DNA of 64,000 nt, taken from positions 22,117,647 through 22,181,646 of the forward strand of contig NC_080057.1 in NCBI RefSeq assembly GCF_026212465.1, in the 5' to 3' direction. Origin of the DNA: Amaranthus tricolor. Its lineage: Eukaryota; Streptophyta; Magnoliopsida; Caryophyllales; Amaranthaceae. Made by a program: the position numbers and the translations under genes. The notes under the pieces are model-generated. The model was not told the DNA's origin, ran no database searches, and saw only the letters and a list, made by a program, of their open reading frames with translations. Positions 13,501 to 24,093 of this stretch are shown here, one piece after another. Position 1 is the stretch's first letter. Each line of letters opens with the position of its first letter.

Positions 13501-14206
13501 ATATAAGTTGTATAACGTTGCAAGTAATTTTCAGTTCCCTGCGCTCTATCAGCAAGGCCCAAGAAACCTGTATTTTGACTGGTATAGGATATTTGGGTGC
13601 ATGGCGAATGGTTTTTACACCTCGGTTGTAATATTCTTCTTCAACATCATCATCTTCTACAATCAAGCATTCCGTTCTGGAGGCCAGACTGCTGACTTGT
13701 CAGCGGTAGGGACCATCATGTTCACCGGTATCATATGGGCTGTTAATGTTCAGATTTCCCTCACAATGAGCCATTTTACGTGGATTCAACACTTGCTCGT
13801 ATGGGGTAGCATCGGAATGTGGTATGTTTTCCTCCTGATCTATGGTGCAATGCCTTCAACAGTCTCCGGGAATGCTCATTCGCTGCTAGTCGAGGCCCTA
13901 GCCCCTGCACCCATATACTGGGCGACTACTCTCTTGGTCACAATAGCTTGTGTTCTCCCGTATTTTGCCCACATTGTGTTTCAACAAACTTTCAACCCTC
14001 TGGATCACCATATAATCCAAGAGATCAAGTACTACAAGAAGGATGTCGAAGATCAAACTATGTGGGTCAGAGAACAATCGAAGGCAAGGCAAACAACCAA
14101 GATCGGTTTTACTGCTCGGGTAGAAGCCAAGATCCGACAGTTGAAAACCCGACTCAACAAAAAGCACTCCGGAACTACTACCGTCTATCAATCTCCTGTA
14201 TCATAA
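7534..14206 (+). CDS. P4-type phospholipid-transporting ATPase (aminophospholipid flippase), ALA8-12 group
   Basis: Moves phospholipids from the outer to the cytosolic leaflet; plant ALA proteins work with a CDC50/ALIS beta subunit. Coding exons: 7534-9314, 9425-9535, 9779-10055, 10127-10215, 10396-10483, 10572-10781, 10958-11083, 12756-12854, 12963-13154, 13535-14206; phases join without error to 1214 residues, close to Arabidopsis ALA9-11. Visible motifs: DGET actuator loop (199-202), PISL in the fourth membrane helix, phosphorylation site DKTGTLT (Asp 426), KGADR, GDGAND (869-874), and C-terminal membrane helices after residue 900. The basic N-terminus [14 protein letters not shown] fits the family. 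Start is the first in-frame ATG. The intron after 13154 has a GC donor (AG|GCAAGT). The intron after 11083 is enlarged by an insertion. A likely poly(A) signal AATAAA is near 14,327. The gene converges on the coatomer gene downstream. Very probably functional. Confidence 0.95.
11199..12254. mobile_element. ~1 kb non-coding insertion in a flippase intron
   Basis: The intron at 11,084-12,755 is far longer than the others in this gene because of a segment starting TGATGTGCAAATTTTATTTA and ending ATCATTGCACTTATCA. The ends are weakly inverted (TGATnnGTGCAA). Near the left end is CCGCAAGCGTACGGTGT followed by GGTCGAACACAAGG, a motif I recall from dispersed plant repeats. No open frame is recognised; the superfamily is not assigned. 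Confidence 0.45.
13290..13400. repeat. Hairpin-forming inverted repeat inside the GC-AG intron
   Basis: ACCTTCTCATAATAGTC near 13,300 pairs with GACTATTGTGAGAAGGT near 13,375 (16 of 17 bases), and pairing extends imperfectly on both sides to about 30 bases with a loop of roughly 55. It could be a degenerate MITE or a small-RNA precursor; nothing in the sequence decides. Confidence 0.5.
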
Positions 14207-14939
14207 TTCATATTTCATTTCTTCTTTGGCTTTAATACTTTCCCCATTTTGGTAGGTCTTAGGGGTTTGGTTTGGTTTTGTTTCCCATAATTTGTTTGAT
14301 CCATTTTTTAGGAATTTGTAGTCCCTAATAAACAAGAGCTTTTGTGAAGCTCAGTTGTATGTTACAGCTTGTGAATTACTTGATTTAGATGTATGCCTTT
14401 GTTCCAATCACTGTACATCCTCACTACTTAATCCTGCCTTGGCGGGAGCTACTAGATGTGTTCCGTTTCATGGAAAATATATTAGTTGACTATAGTTTTC
14501 CATGAAAAGGTATTTTTTCATGAAAAATGCAAATAATGATTTTTTTTGTTTGGTTTTTAAAAAAGCTTTCAAGAATAACTTTAGATGTTACGGATGGAGA
14601 AAAGGAGAAAATTTTGTGGAAATTGTTTGCAAAGGCTAGAAATACTACTTTTCACCCATGTTTTTCATATAAATCCTAATCAAATAAAAATTGAGAATTT
14701 TTTTACCGTAAAACCTGTTATGGCAGCCCAAATACCTCTCCTAAGTGGCATTGAAGTAAACTAGTATGTTGTTATATATGGATGAATGACGAAGGAGAAA
14801 AGTATGACGACAACTCTATATATTACATTTTTTTCCGATTTTTTAAGGTGATACTTATATATATGTAAAAGTTTATTTTGACCTTCTTTAATGAACTGAT
14901 AGATAAAATAAAAGTCATGTCAAATTTTATAATGTTCCT

Positions 14940-15220
14940 CCACAAAAAATTGCAATGTCCTCGCAATTTCGATAACAATCTTGACTCTTAATGTTGTTGA
15001 CGCATCACCTCATGATGTTACAACTCTTTCTCGGACATTGTAATATAAATTGTTAATTGCAAAGGATATCCATTTTTATAATAGTAATTCGAGTTTTCTA
15101 CGACATATATTCGAATTTTATAAAAGATTTTATAGAACCCAATACATATTAAGATAAAGAATATAATAGCTAATATGTTAAAATAACATCTTATAATGAC
15201 TATTAGTTAAAATAAATTTA
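14940..15220 (-). repeat. Diverged copy 2 of the repeat at 820-1215
   Basis: Shares ordered blocks with the first copy, including CACCTC-TGATGTTA, AATATAAATTGTTAA, TAGAACCCAATACAT and CTAATATGTTA-AATAA. The frame is broken here. It lies downstream of the flippase gene. Confidence 0.45.
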
Positions 15221-15357
15221 CTTTTTTAGAACCCAATTCATATCAACAATTGGTTTAAATAAATTTACTTATAAACTTTTACTTATATATAGCTAAAGAT
15301 ACATGAAGCCCAATATTTTGATTAACATGCGTGTTTTGAAGAGTACCATTAAAAAAG

Positions 15358-16152
15358 GGAAAATTATTTTTAAAAATTCCAATTTTGGATGATTTTATAC
15401 TAAAAATCCTAATCTTGGATTAATATTTAAAAATCCGAACTTTAAGAGGTATTTTATTTTAAAGCACTTGATCAATTGGTGATCTATAGAAGAGGTTAAA
15501 CATGATACTTGTCGTCATTCTAATGGCTCACAAAAAAATAAAACAAAATAAAAACTAAAACCAAATTAACAAGAACGAAAAATGCTCCTATTTTTAGCCC
15601 CTTCCTAACTAACCCCTTCGCCACCATCACTGTTAACCTAACCAAATCCCCACTGCCGCCAACCAACAACCTCCTTCCTCCCCTCTTCTCTCAAATTGGT
15701 TTTGGTATCACGGTGGTCGTAGAGGAGACAGAAACGAGATCTAAGAGCCTGAGAGACTCAGAGTAGCGCAGAGGTGGAATGGGTTGGTCGCTGTCTCATG
15801 GCTGTGGAGAGGGAAAGTTGGCATAAGAGATGACTATTTTAGGGTCCTTTGGTTCAAGTATGGTGATTCTTAGTAGTGGTTGTAAGAGGGAAACCGGCCT
15901 AGTGGTGGATTTTGATGGTGTCAGTGGCTAAGGGAAGGTGGTTCAATGGTGGGAACTGGGAAGCTAAGGGGTGGGAAGTGGGGTGAGTTTTAGCAGTTTT
16001 CCTTTTTTTTTCGAAGTCTAAAAAAATCAAATATAACTAGTTCAACTGATTGCGGTCTTGCAGGTCATTAAAGACTTTAAAATTAAATTGCCATTAAAAT
16101 TTTGAATTTTTAAGTATTAATCCAAAGTTAGAATTTTTAAAAGTAATTTTCC
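15358..16152. mobile_element. Non-autonomous element with ~90-bp inverted ends and a GC-rich core
   Basis: The left end GGAAAATTATTTTTAAAAAT and the reverse complement of the right end GGAAAATTACTTTTAAAAAT match. Similarity runs inward through CTTGGATTAATA.TTAAAAAT to about 90 bases. The core (about 15,590-15,990) is much richer in G and C than its surroundings, with runs such as CCGCCAACCAACAACC, so it may be captured gene sequence. No matching target duplication was found. Long inverted ends and a captured core suggest a Mutator-like element, but this is inference. Confidence 0.55.
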
Positions 16153-16478
16153 GATAGTAAATCCAGACAAACGACCAAATAGCAATAGCTGTAACGTTAT
16201 ATGATCCATGCACTTTTGTGTATATAACGAGTTATACACAGCATCAACCAGATTTCTCGCTAGCAACTCAACGGTATCAGCCTCCCAAACATTTTCACTA
16301 AGGAAAACAAATATAATTTCTATCAAAAGGCGAAAAGCTCTTTAAACAAAGTGCTTAAAGTTCTTTGAAAATCCAAACATCACCCACAATATACTGCGAA
16401 AATTGCATCATCAAACGGGCGACAGAGGAAGAATCAGAGGTAAGGTAACATGGTTGAAAATTTATATACTTGAAAAGA

Positions 16479-19400
16479 TTAGCTCAAAAGAGATCTTGTC
16501 AAGTGTTCGCGAGCCAAAGCCAACGCCTGAGATATGGTCTGTGAGCACAATAATTTTTTGGTCAGTTTCTTCATAATCAAACGAGTTTACTGGTCTATCT
16601 TTTATTACAAAAGGAAAAAGTTTATCAATCTGATAGTGAGCAGAAACATACATTTGATAAAATGGTGAACAGCAAGGGGAAAATAGTGACACCCTAAATG
16701 AGCAATAAGGAAAGCATAAAAAATAGAAATCACCTGTTCAGACAAAGGAGCGGCAGGATCAACGCTACTGGTTGCAACTTTAGAAGCAATGACATTACCA
16801 TCGGTCTCAAGAATCATCCTGCAAGTGAAATGAAGAATGAGCCAGCCAACCATAACAAGATGATAGGAAGAGCAATTCAAAGCTTTGCAGCTGATTCCTG
16901 GAACTCTCGTGAAGTCCACATGACATATTTGCATACTATGCACATGATAACCATTTAGAGGTTCAATCTCCCGTTTCTGGCAGTGTATCTTGAGGCAACT
17001 TCAAGATGAGCTAGTCAAAAACACTCAATTCTAGTACATGAAGAAAGAGCCATTTGTGGTGATAAGGATTTTAGTGAGCTACGTAAATGGCATAAGCATG
17101 CCCTAAACTAATACTACAACATAGAGAAGGGCAAAATTAGAACAAAACAATTGGTTCAGGCTTTTAGATTTGCTCTTTTACTGAACTCGTTTTCTCAAAA
17201 TGATGAAAAGAACATATGCTACATCTTTCATAGTGCATACATAGTCAACATGGATTAGGTCTTTGTTTTATCATATAATAGATGACTAAAAGACACAGAA
17301 GCTCTGCTTGGGGCCTAATACCAACTTATGCCCTACCAAGGAATGCTTGAACATCCTTCTATTTTTACCCGAGTTTTCCATATAAATCCTAGGGTAACAA
17401 TTTGGTTTATATTTAGATATAACAAAAAGACATCCTTTGTTTCTTAGTTCTAACTATACATAAATGAGACGTAGCAAGAAGCTTGAAGGAACCATCAAAT
17501 ATGGCCAACCAAACAGTATGATCGTCTTTTCTCCCATAGAACTCTGAGGGATCCAAGACCTCAAAATATCAAATAAGGCCTAAAATCAAATAAATTACTA
17601 TCACTTTTTCAACACAAAAACTGATGATTGTACAACAAATATTGAGCCCAATGATAAAATTACATATGATAAAAGAGGCTCCCTACGCTTTAATTTCAAC
17701 TTCCAGCCTATTCTTAAATAGCACAGATCATTCAGCAAGAGAAGCAAGAAGACAAGCAAACATGATAGCCATTTACTCTCACAATATATGCATCCTCGCC
17801 ATGTACATATTCCTAGCCATCTGCTTCCTACATCCTACTTCGTCAAAGACAATTAACTAAGCACTTAAAAAAACAAAGAGATAGAAACTTAAAAGGTACA
17901 CCATGACTACAACTCTCTGACTGATTGCATAGCTTCACTGTCATTTTTGCAGTAAGTATACTACTCCACCTCAGACATGAACTTTATATGTTTGGATATC
18001 ATGCATCATTATGGCACAATATCAATAAAAATTCTGTATGCAGCACAAGAATGATGATTACACACAAAAATCAAGAGTTGGAATATTATCTTACCCTCTA
18101 TCAACTATCTCATCAAGGCATAGAAGTATGAGATCCAAGTTCTCAAGGGCCTCACTTTTGTCAACCTTGTTCCTAGACACACACAGAAATACACAAGTAC
18201 AAATGGCCAACACGCATAAGTTCAAAATCATCAAATAACCAACAACGTATATAATACAAACCAAACCTCTTAAAAGGCTACCTCAGTAATAGGGTTACAG
18301 CATCAAAGAAACCCTGAAGAACGGCATCCAAAATGAGTTCATTTTCATCATCGCCTCCAGTTACAAAGAAGTGAAGGTCTTGGACAAACTTATAAATGAC
18401 TATGTTGTTGTCAAACATTGTTATCTCAGCTGCATAATAATGATGTATAAGGGCCCATACATGCGCACAATGATATGTCATGAGTTTATGAATGTAAGAG
18501 TTTCAATTAGTGTATACGAACAGTCTTTGAGCTTATAGTTTTTTTTTCCTGGGAATGCTTCAATATTTAACAGATGTATACAGTCCATCCAACCCAATTT
18601 TTTCAAGTTACTCCCTCGGTTCCCAAGAGTTTGCAACAGCACAATAGTGCACGGTTATCAAGAAAATGGTGGGTAAAAGTGAGAGAAAATGTGAGATATG
18701 AATATGAATAAACGTAAGCGGTGGCGACATTACGCGAAATTAAAATGTTAAAAAGTAAAAGGGACGGAACAAATTAGAAAAGTTGGCAAACTCATAGGGA
18801 CATTGGAAGTAACTACCTAGTTTCATGACCCACATACATATTTCATATTTCTTCTTTCATGTTTCGATATTCCCATTATACTTACTGGTTACTTCTCACA
18901 AATTAATTACAATTCTATAAGTAAATTAAAACTTAAATAGGAAAATCATTTTGAGATATGTAAAGATCAAAATATAGGGTCATTGATGATACTTAGATAG
19001 TCATCAAAGTATAGCACAAAGACTAATCCTGAACATATATAAATTATCTGAATATTTTGCAATACTCTATCCTATTCACTATTATTGTTCCATTTATTCT
19101 TTGCATCTTATCCAATAAATTATTTTAATCCTAAATATCTATAATTGGGTATAATTAAAAATTATAAAAGTTGATATTCGTAGAACTTACATGGAGACAA
19201 ATCAAACAAAATCACACTTAACTAAGTTATAACTTATATATTAAGAATAAAATACAAATTAAGAGTGATCGCTGAATAGTGCAAAAAGGTAAATGAGACA
19301 ATGATGGTAGATCAAAGGGAGTACACAGTTGGAGACATAAGAGGCTTAATCACATTATTCAAGTAAGGTTTACCAATCATAAAGCAACTACCAAAAGATA

Positions 19401-21934
19401 AACTATTTCAGTATTGATCCAAAGTTCAAACATAATCAATAAGCAGAGATAAATAGGGCTCATCTCATGTACCAGCAGAGATCAATTGGACTCATGGTTT
19501 TTATACCTAATTTCACATAATAGCTCTAGCATTAGGTATATTTCAAGGCAAGAAACAAATATGAACACTCCAATATTGAGCATCTTACATACCTTGGAGA
19601 TAAGATGAAAAGGTGGGTTAATCCTTTTCAAAGCAAAGGTATCTTTCACCAAAACTGAAATGTGATGACCAAATTTTCAGTCAGTCTCGATTCCATATAA
19701 TTTAGTGATGAAGGAAACTGAGGCACAATCACTATTTCAAATTTCAGCAAGTAATCTTTTTTAGCAACATTTACATATGCTGATTTGTTTTGGTTCATGT
19801 AACGGACTCATATTGTTGGGATTAATGTTTTGGCATTATTCCATCAATTTTGGATATTAAGAGTTAGAAAACCAGAAAACTCAACTTTAAAGGAATTGAC
19901 GTGAACAAAAAACTTCACTAACTCTCTTAATTCTTTTTGGCCATAAATTTTTCAGACCAAATCTGAAAAACAAAGCAGGAATTCCAAAGATCATTAGAGT
20001 CTCAAAGAAGTGACCTATACAACCCGTTCTTTATCCGAACACCAAATTCAAACACTTGAATACACACAATTTTAGAGATATCTAATGAATTTCAAACTCG
20101 AAAATTCCTATTAACGTCTTCATTCATCTTCATTCAGACAATCCCATTCAAGTTTAACAATTATCAAAACATGATGCCATGAATTGAAGTGTGAATGAAG
20201 ACCACATAATTTTTGTTCTTCTATCCTGTTGTTCTACTTTGTTAATCCTTCATTCCATTACCTGCTTTCATCTGATTTGAATGTTTGATTTCAGTACTGT
20301 TCTTTTTTTTACTTTCTCAATTCTCATTGTTTTGGAGGTCTTTATCGCAAATTGGGTACCTATTCAAACCAAAACAGCTTCTACAATTGTTTGGCTAACT
20401 GTGTCGAATCCCCAAAGAAAAAAAAAAGAAGAATTAAGTCATTGGCTAAAGATTTAATACTGCAAAATGCAGAGATATAACAGGTGAATGCTATATGCAA
20501 CATCTCTCAATGCTCATACGATCTCAGAAGCCTGTTTCAGTCTGCAAATTTCATTAAGCCTTCAGGTCTGCTGAAAAGGGTTGAATAAGCAAGAATAGGG
20601 ATATTTCAGGTTCTACTTATACCATTGTCAACGCAGCTCCCAAAAGTCAACGTCCGCAAATCAAAATTATCCTTATGTAATGTACTTACAACAGAGTTGA
20701 ATATTAAACCATAGTTCTCCAGCAAGGGTAAAACCAAAAATATTATAAACATTATGATACGGCAATCGACAGCTATATTAGGGACTTACAACATGCAAGT
20801 ATCTTTTTCCTTACAAATCAGATGCAACTCATGTCCACTTCACTTTGCAACTAAATCCAATAGTTGACAAATTTCACAATGAATGTCCTTCTCAAGAACA
20901 TAACTCATTTCTGATCTAAGAACCATCTTGGAAAAATTCAAACTCAGTCCAAAAAGTTCTTTATTAATTTTGCAACCTCCAAGCAGACAATAGGCTGCGT
21001 CTCAGAACGTCTAATATTTAGACCTAACAAATTCTGCAGCTTCCCAAAAAAAAATCAAAACTGACATGCAGTAAAGCCTTTACTAACCTATTTGTACTCT
21101 ATCATGCCGTCTGACAGATCATATAAATTACACATTTCATATGCACAAAATCCCTATGCTCAAGGCCAAAAAATCGGTTTGAGAACTATTTAAACCACAA
21201 TGCAGATCACACATAGACCTACCAAATATACTAGACATCGCTTACAAGCTCAACGCCCATGAAGTAAACAGCAGCAAACAAACACAGCAATTTAAAAAAT
21301 CATATAAAACTAATAAAATCATGCATGTTCAGATGAACAACCTTCACAAGAACCAAAAAAATCCCTCAAATCATAAGTTACCTTCAGTCCTAGCATTAGT
21401 CTTCTGAGTTTTAGTAAACACAGATTTCTCAAACGCTAATTTCGCTGCATTCGTTGGCCAATCATCCGAATAATATTTGACAGCTACCCTCTTTCCTTCC
21501 GAATCAAGCAACAGTATGTTCTTCACTAGTGGACAAGAATCCTAAAAAGCAATCGAATCACAATAAAATATATGAACTCGTCAATCACAAATCATACAAC
21601 TAAATTAAACGTATAACAAACAATGCATACAAATTTGATGTGTATAGAGAATTTCAGCGCCAAAATGCAGGTATTTTATTTATCAAAGAATATATCATCT
21701 AACCTAATGAATGTTAATTTTAACTAAAAAGTAAGCATAATAGATAGAAATTCAGATCAAATTAGGGAAAAGCAGATCGAATTAGAATTTTAATTTACTA
21801 GAGGGAAATTAGATAAAATTAGGTGTTGTTATGTTTTAGATCAAATCGGATACAAAATCAGTAGCAAAAATTGTTGAAAAAGAAAGCGTTGGATCAAAGA
21901 GAGAAATTGCCTGATATGCAGAGAAAGAAGCCAT
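16479..21934 (-). CDS. Coatomer subunit zeta (COPI coat)
   Basis: Small F-subcomplex subunit of the COPI coat that drives Golgi-to-ER and intra-Golgi vesicle transport; related to adaptor sigma chains. Exons on the minus strand: 21934-21911, 21541-21382, 18429-18282, 18172-18095, 16818-16734, 16538-16479; total 184 residues. Family blocks are all present: [49 protein letters not shown] strand (here [16 protein letters not shown]), [47 protein letters not shown] and C-terminal [10 protein letters not shown]. The first exon encodes only MASFSAYQ, and its donor reads CAG|GCAATT, a GC donor. Using the first downstream GT at 21,853 would add 19 in-frame residues not expected for the family. Intron 2 is nearly 3 kb and contains a Stowaway-like MITE. 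Very probably functional. Confidence 0.92.
18611..18809. mobile_element. Stowaway-like MITE in the zeta-COP intron
   Basis: Begins CTCCCTCGGTTCCCAAGAGT and its right end reads as ACTTCCAATGTCCCTATGAG on the other strand. TA dinucleotides flank both sides (18,609-18,610 and 18,810-18,811). Both subterminal regions contain GAGTTTGC and its complement. About 199 bp, non-coding. The CTCCCTC end and TA target are typical of Tc1/mariner-related Stowaway MITEs. Confidence 0.75.
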
Positions 21935-22009
21935 TGTAGATGGAACGGAAGATCTGAAACGAGAGTAGAAATATGATCGAAGGAAAAAGATCGAGGGAAA
22001 GATAGGGCC

Positions 22010-23870
22010 TATATGTTGGTGCGGGGATGTTCGAGGCGAGTCAGGATGACAATGTGTTGGATTCGACTGAATTCGACCAGACTTGAGCGGGTGTAGACTG
22101 TAGAGATGGTAATAAGTTGAATTTGACCGGATTTTATATATTATGAATTTGATTTTGATAAAAGTCGAAAAAAATTTTCTTTACTTAACTCCGACTTAAA
22201 ATGGAATTTTATGTATTTTAAATTTAGTCTAACATTAATCTGTTCACCTACATTAGAATTGAATTGTGAAATTGAAAATTAAATTCGTTTAACAATAAGA
22301 AGACTCACAATAATAATATTTTTCAAATAATATAATTTATTTGAATACTGCTTAACAAAAAAGTCCTATCAATCCAACTTTATAGCTTAAATATGTTATG
22401 ATTTGCTAAAATTTTACTTAATAACAATTTGTAAATTTACATCAATATTGTCTTTTGAGTAAGCACATTAAAATACAAACATTTTCTTAGTCTCGAGAAT
22501 TTTTTTTTTTTATTAGGGTTCAATAACTTTTTTTTTTATATATAAGGACAACCAATTTGACTAAGACTAATCTAACCAAAGATATCTCAAAAATAAAACC
22601 TACCTTTTTAAGTAAGCATGAGAACATTTGAGGGGATTATGGTACATTTTATTTCCTTTAGGGTCATGAAATTTTCAGTTAGGTCAAAGGCATAAATAAT
22701 CGACTGCTTTTGTAATCATATCATCAACATATACTTCTAAATTTCCACTAACATAGCTTTTGAAGACCTTGTTAATCATTCGTTGACAAGTTTTACGACA
22801 CTCTTTAAATGTAGAAAGAGGATATGAATATGAAAGTATACAAAGAGAAATGATGTGATGGACTAATGGTTTGTGTTTGTCTTTAATATATACTTTGATA
22901 GTAAGAATATATTTATTATCTGATAATTGTCAATTTGTCATACGATCACTAATATGAGATTGAAATTGGGATTGACCATTTATGTATTTGGATTATTCTT
23001 TGACTTACAATAAAAAAATTAGAATGAGGATAATATGCTCTGTAAATTTTCATGTTATTTACCATGTCATATGTTTAATATATATGTGTACTAATGAAGA
23101 CAATAATTTATTGTGTAAATTTTATATATAATTTTCGATCACCACATAATATCACATTTTCAAATAGTAATACATTTGACTGAATAATCTGAAGAAAATA
23201 AAATTGTTCAAGGAGAACAAACACGACTATCAAACTTATCAAGAGATACTTTTCATTATCATTCACATTATTTAATACCGACTACTAGTTAGTAATATTT
23301 ATTTATCTTCAAAGCACTACATAATGATTCCGCACGCAGCATAAAATTACATTATTAATTAGAGGTATACCATATACAGTTTTCTGATAACTGTTCCCAA
23401 ATCCCAACTTCCCTCCTTATCTTTCAAATACACATTATTTTATAAAATGACGATTTATATACTACGTTCTCGTGAATTTGTTATATTTTTTCGTCTTGTT
23501 TAATTACAACTTTTCCTTTTATAAATATAACTCTCATCACATTTTTTTAATTTTCATTTATACATTTATTGGTGATGAAGACATAAAAATTGAGTAAATG
23601 GTATTAAAATAAATAGAAAATGTATAAACGAGAATCAAAGAAAATACTAGAAACATTTCAATGAAAAAAATAATACAAACTCAAGGAGCTATACATATTA
23701 AAATAAATTGTGTTGCAAATTCATAAGAACAAAGGATTATTTTACAAACGACTACTAACTGATAGTTGATTAGAGTAATAATTAATCTGACTATTAAAGT
23801 TAAATGATTTGACTATCAAATCATCTATCTGTATCTAAAAAAATAAAATTATCTGATGACCTAAGAATGA
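22010..23870. other. Gene-free divergent spacer between zeta-COP and the P450
   Basis: Upstream of both divergent genes. Apart from the retroelement fragment at about 22,683-22,815 I see only AT-rich sequence with poly-T runs near 22,501 and 22,530. No gene or clear repeat boundary is supported. Confidence 0.4.
22683..22815 (-). pseudogene. Reverse transcriptase fragment of a Ty3/gypsy retroelement
   Basis: The minus strand reads CQRMINKVFKSYVSGNLEVY followed by VDDMITKA, the catalytic YVDD box of a Ty3/gypsy-type reverse transcriptase (box at about 22,718-22,735). The frame ends in a stop soon after. No LTRs, integrase or other pol parts are recognised around it, so it is a short relic. Confidence 0.65.
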
Positions 23871-23878
23871 AGAGAGCT

Positions 23879-23890
23879 CCTATAAATATG
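23879..23890 (+). promoter_or_regulatory. Probable TATA box of the P450 gene
   Basis: CTATAAATATGG lies about 210 bases before the first ATG of the P450 frame and is the best TATA-type sequence in the immediate upstream region. Supported by position and consensus only. Confidence 0.45.
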
Positions 23891-24093
23891 GGTTTCCAAT
23901 TATATGCATTAGAGTGCAAGTCAAAAGCGTGTTAAGGTAGAGTTTTGAGCAAATCCTAATCTCACTAAATTAGAGTGTGCTAGTTAAATTAAAGAGTTGG
24001 TAAATATTTTTAAAAAATTAAGTACACCTTTAGAGTTTCTATAAAACAAAATCTTTATCTTATTATGTGCATGTAAAAATCTCAAAAAAAAAA

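Noticed and set aside
13819..14235. 138-residue plus-strand frame
   Set aside because: Overlaps the flippase last exon in another frame.
24067..24093. Upstream extension of the P450 frame
   Set aside because: The frame is open from 24,067, but the codon there is GTG; the first ATG is 24,094.
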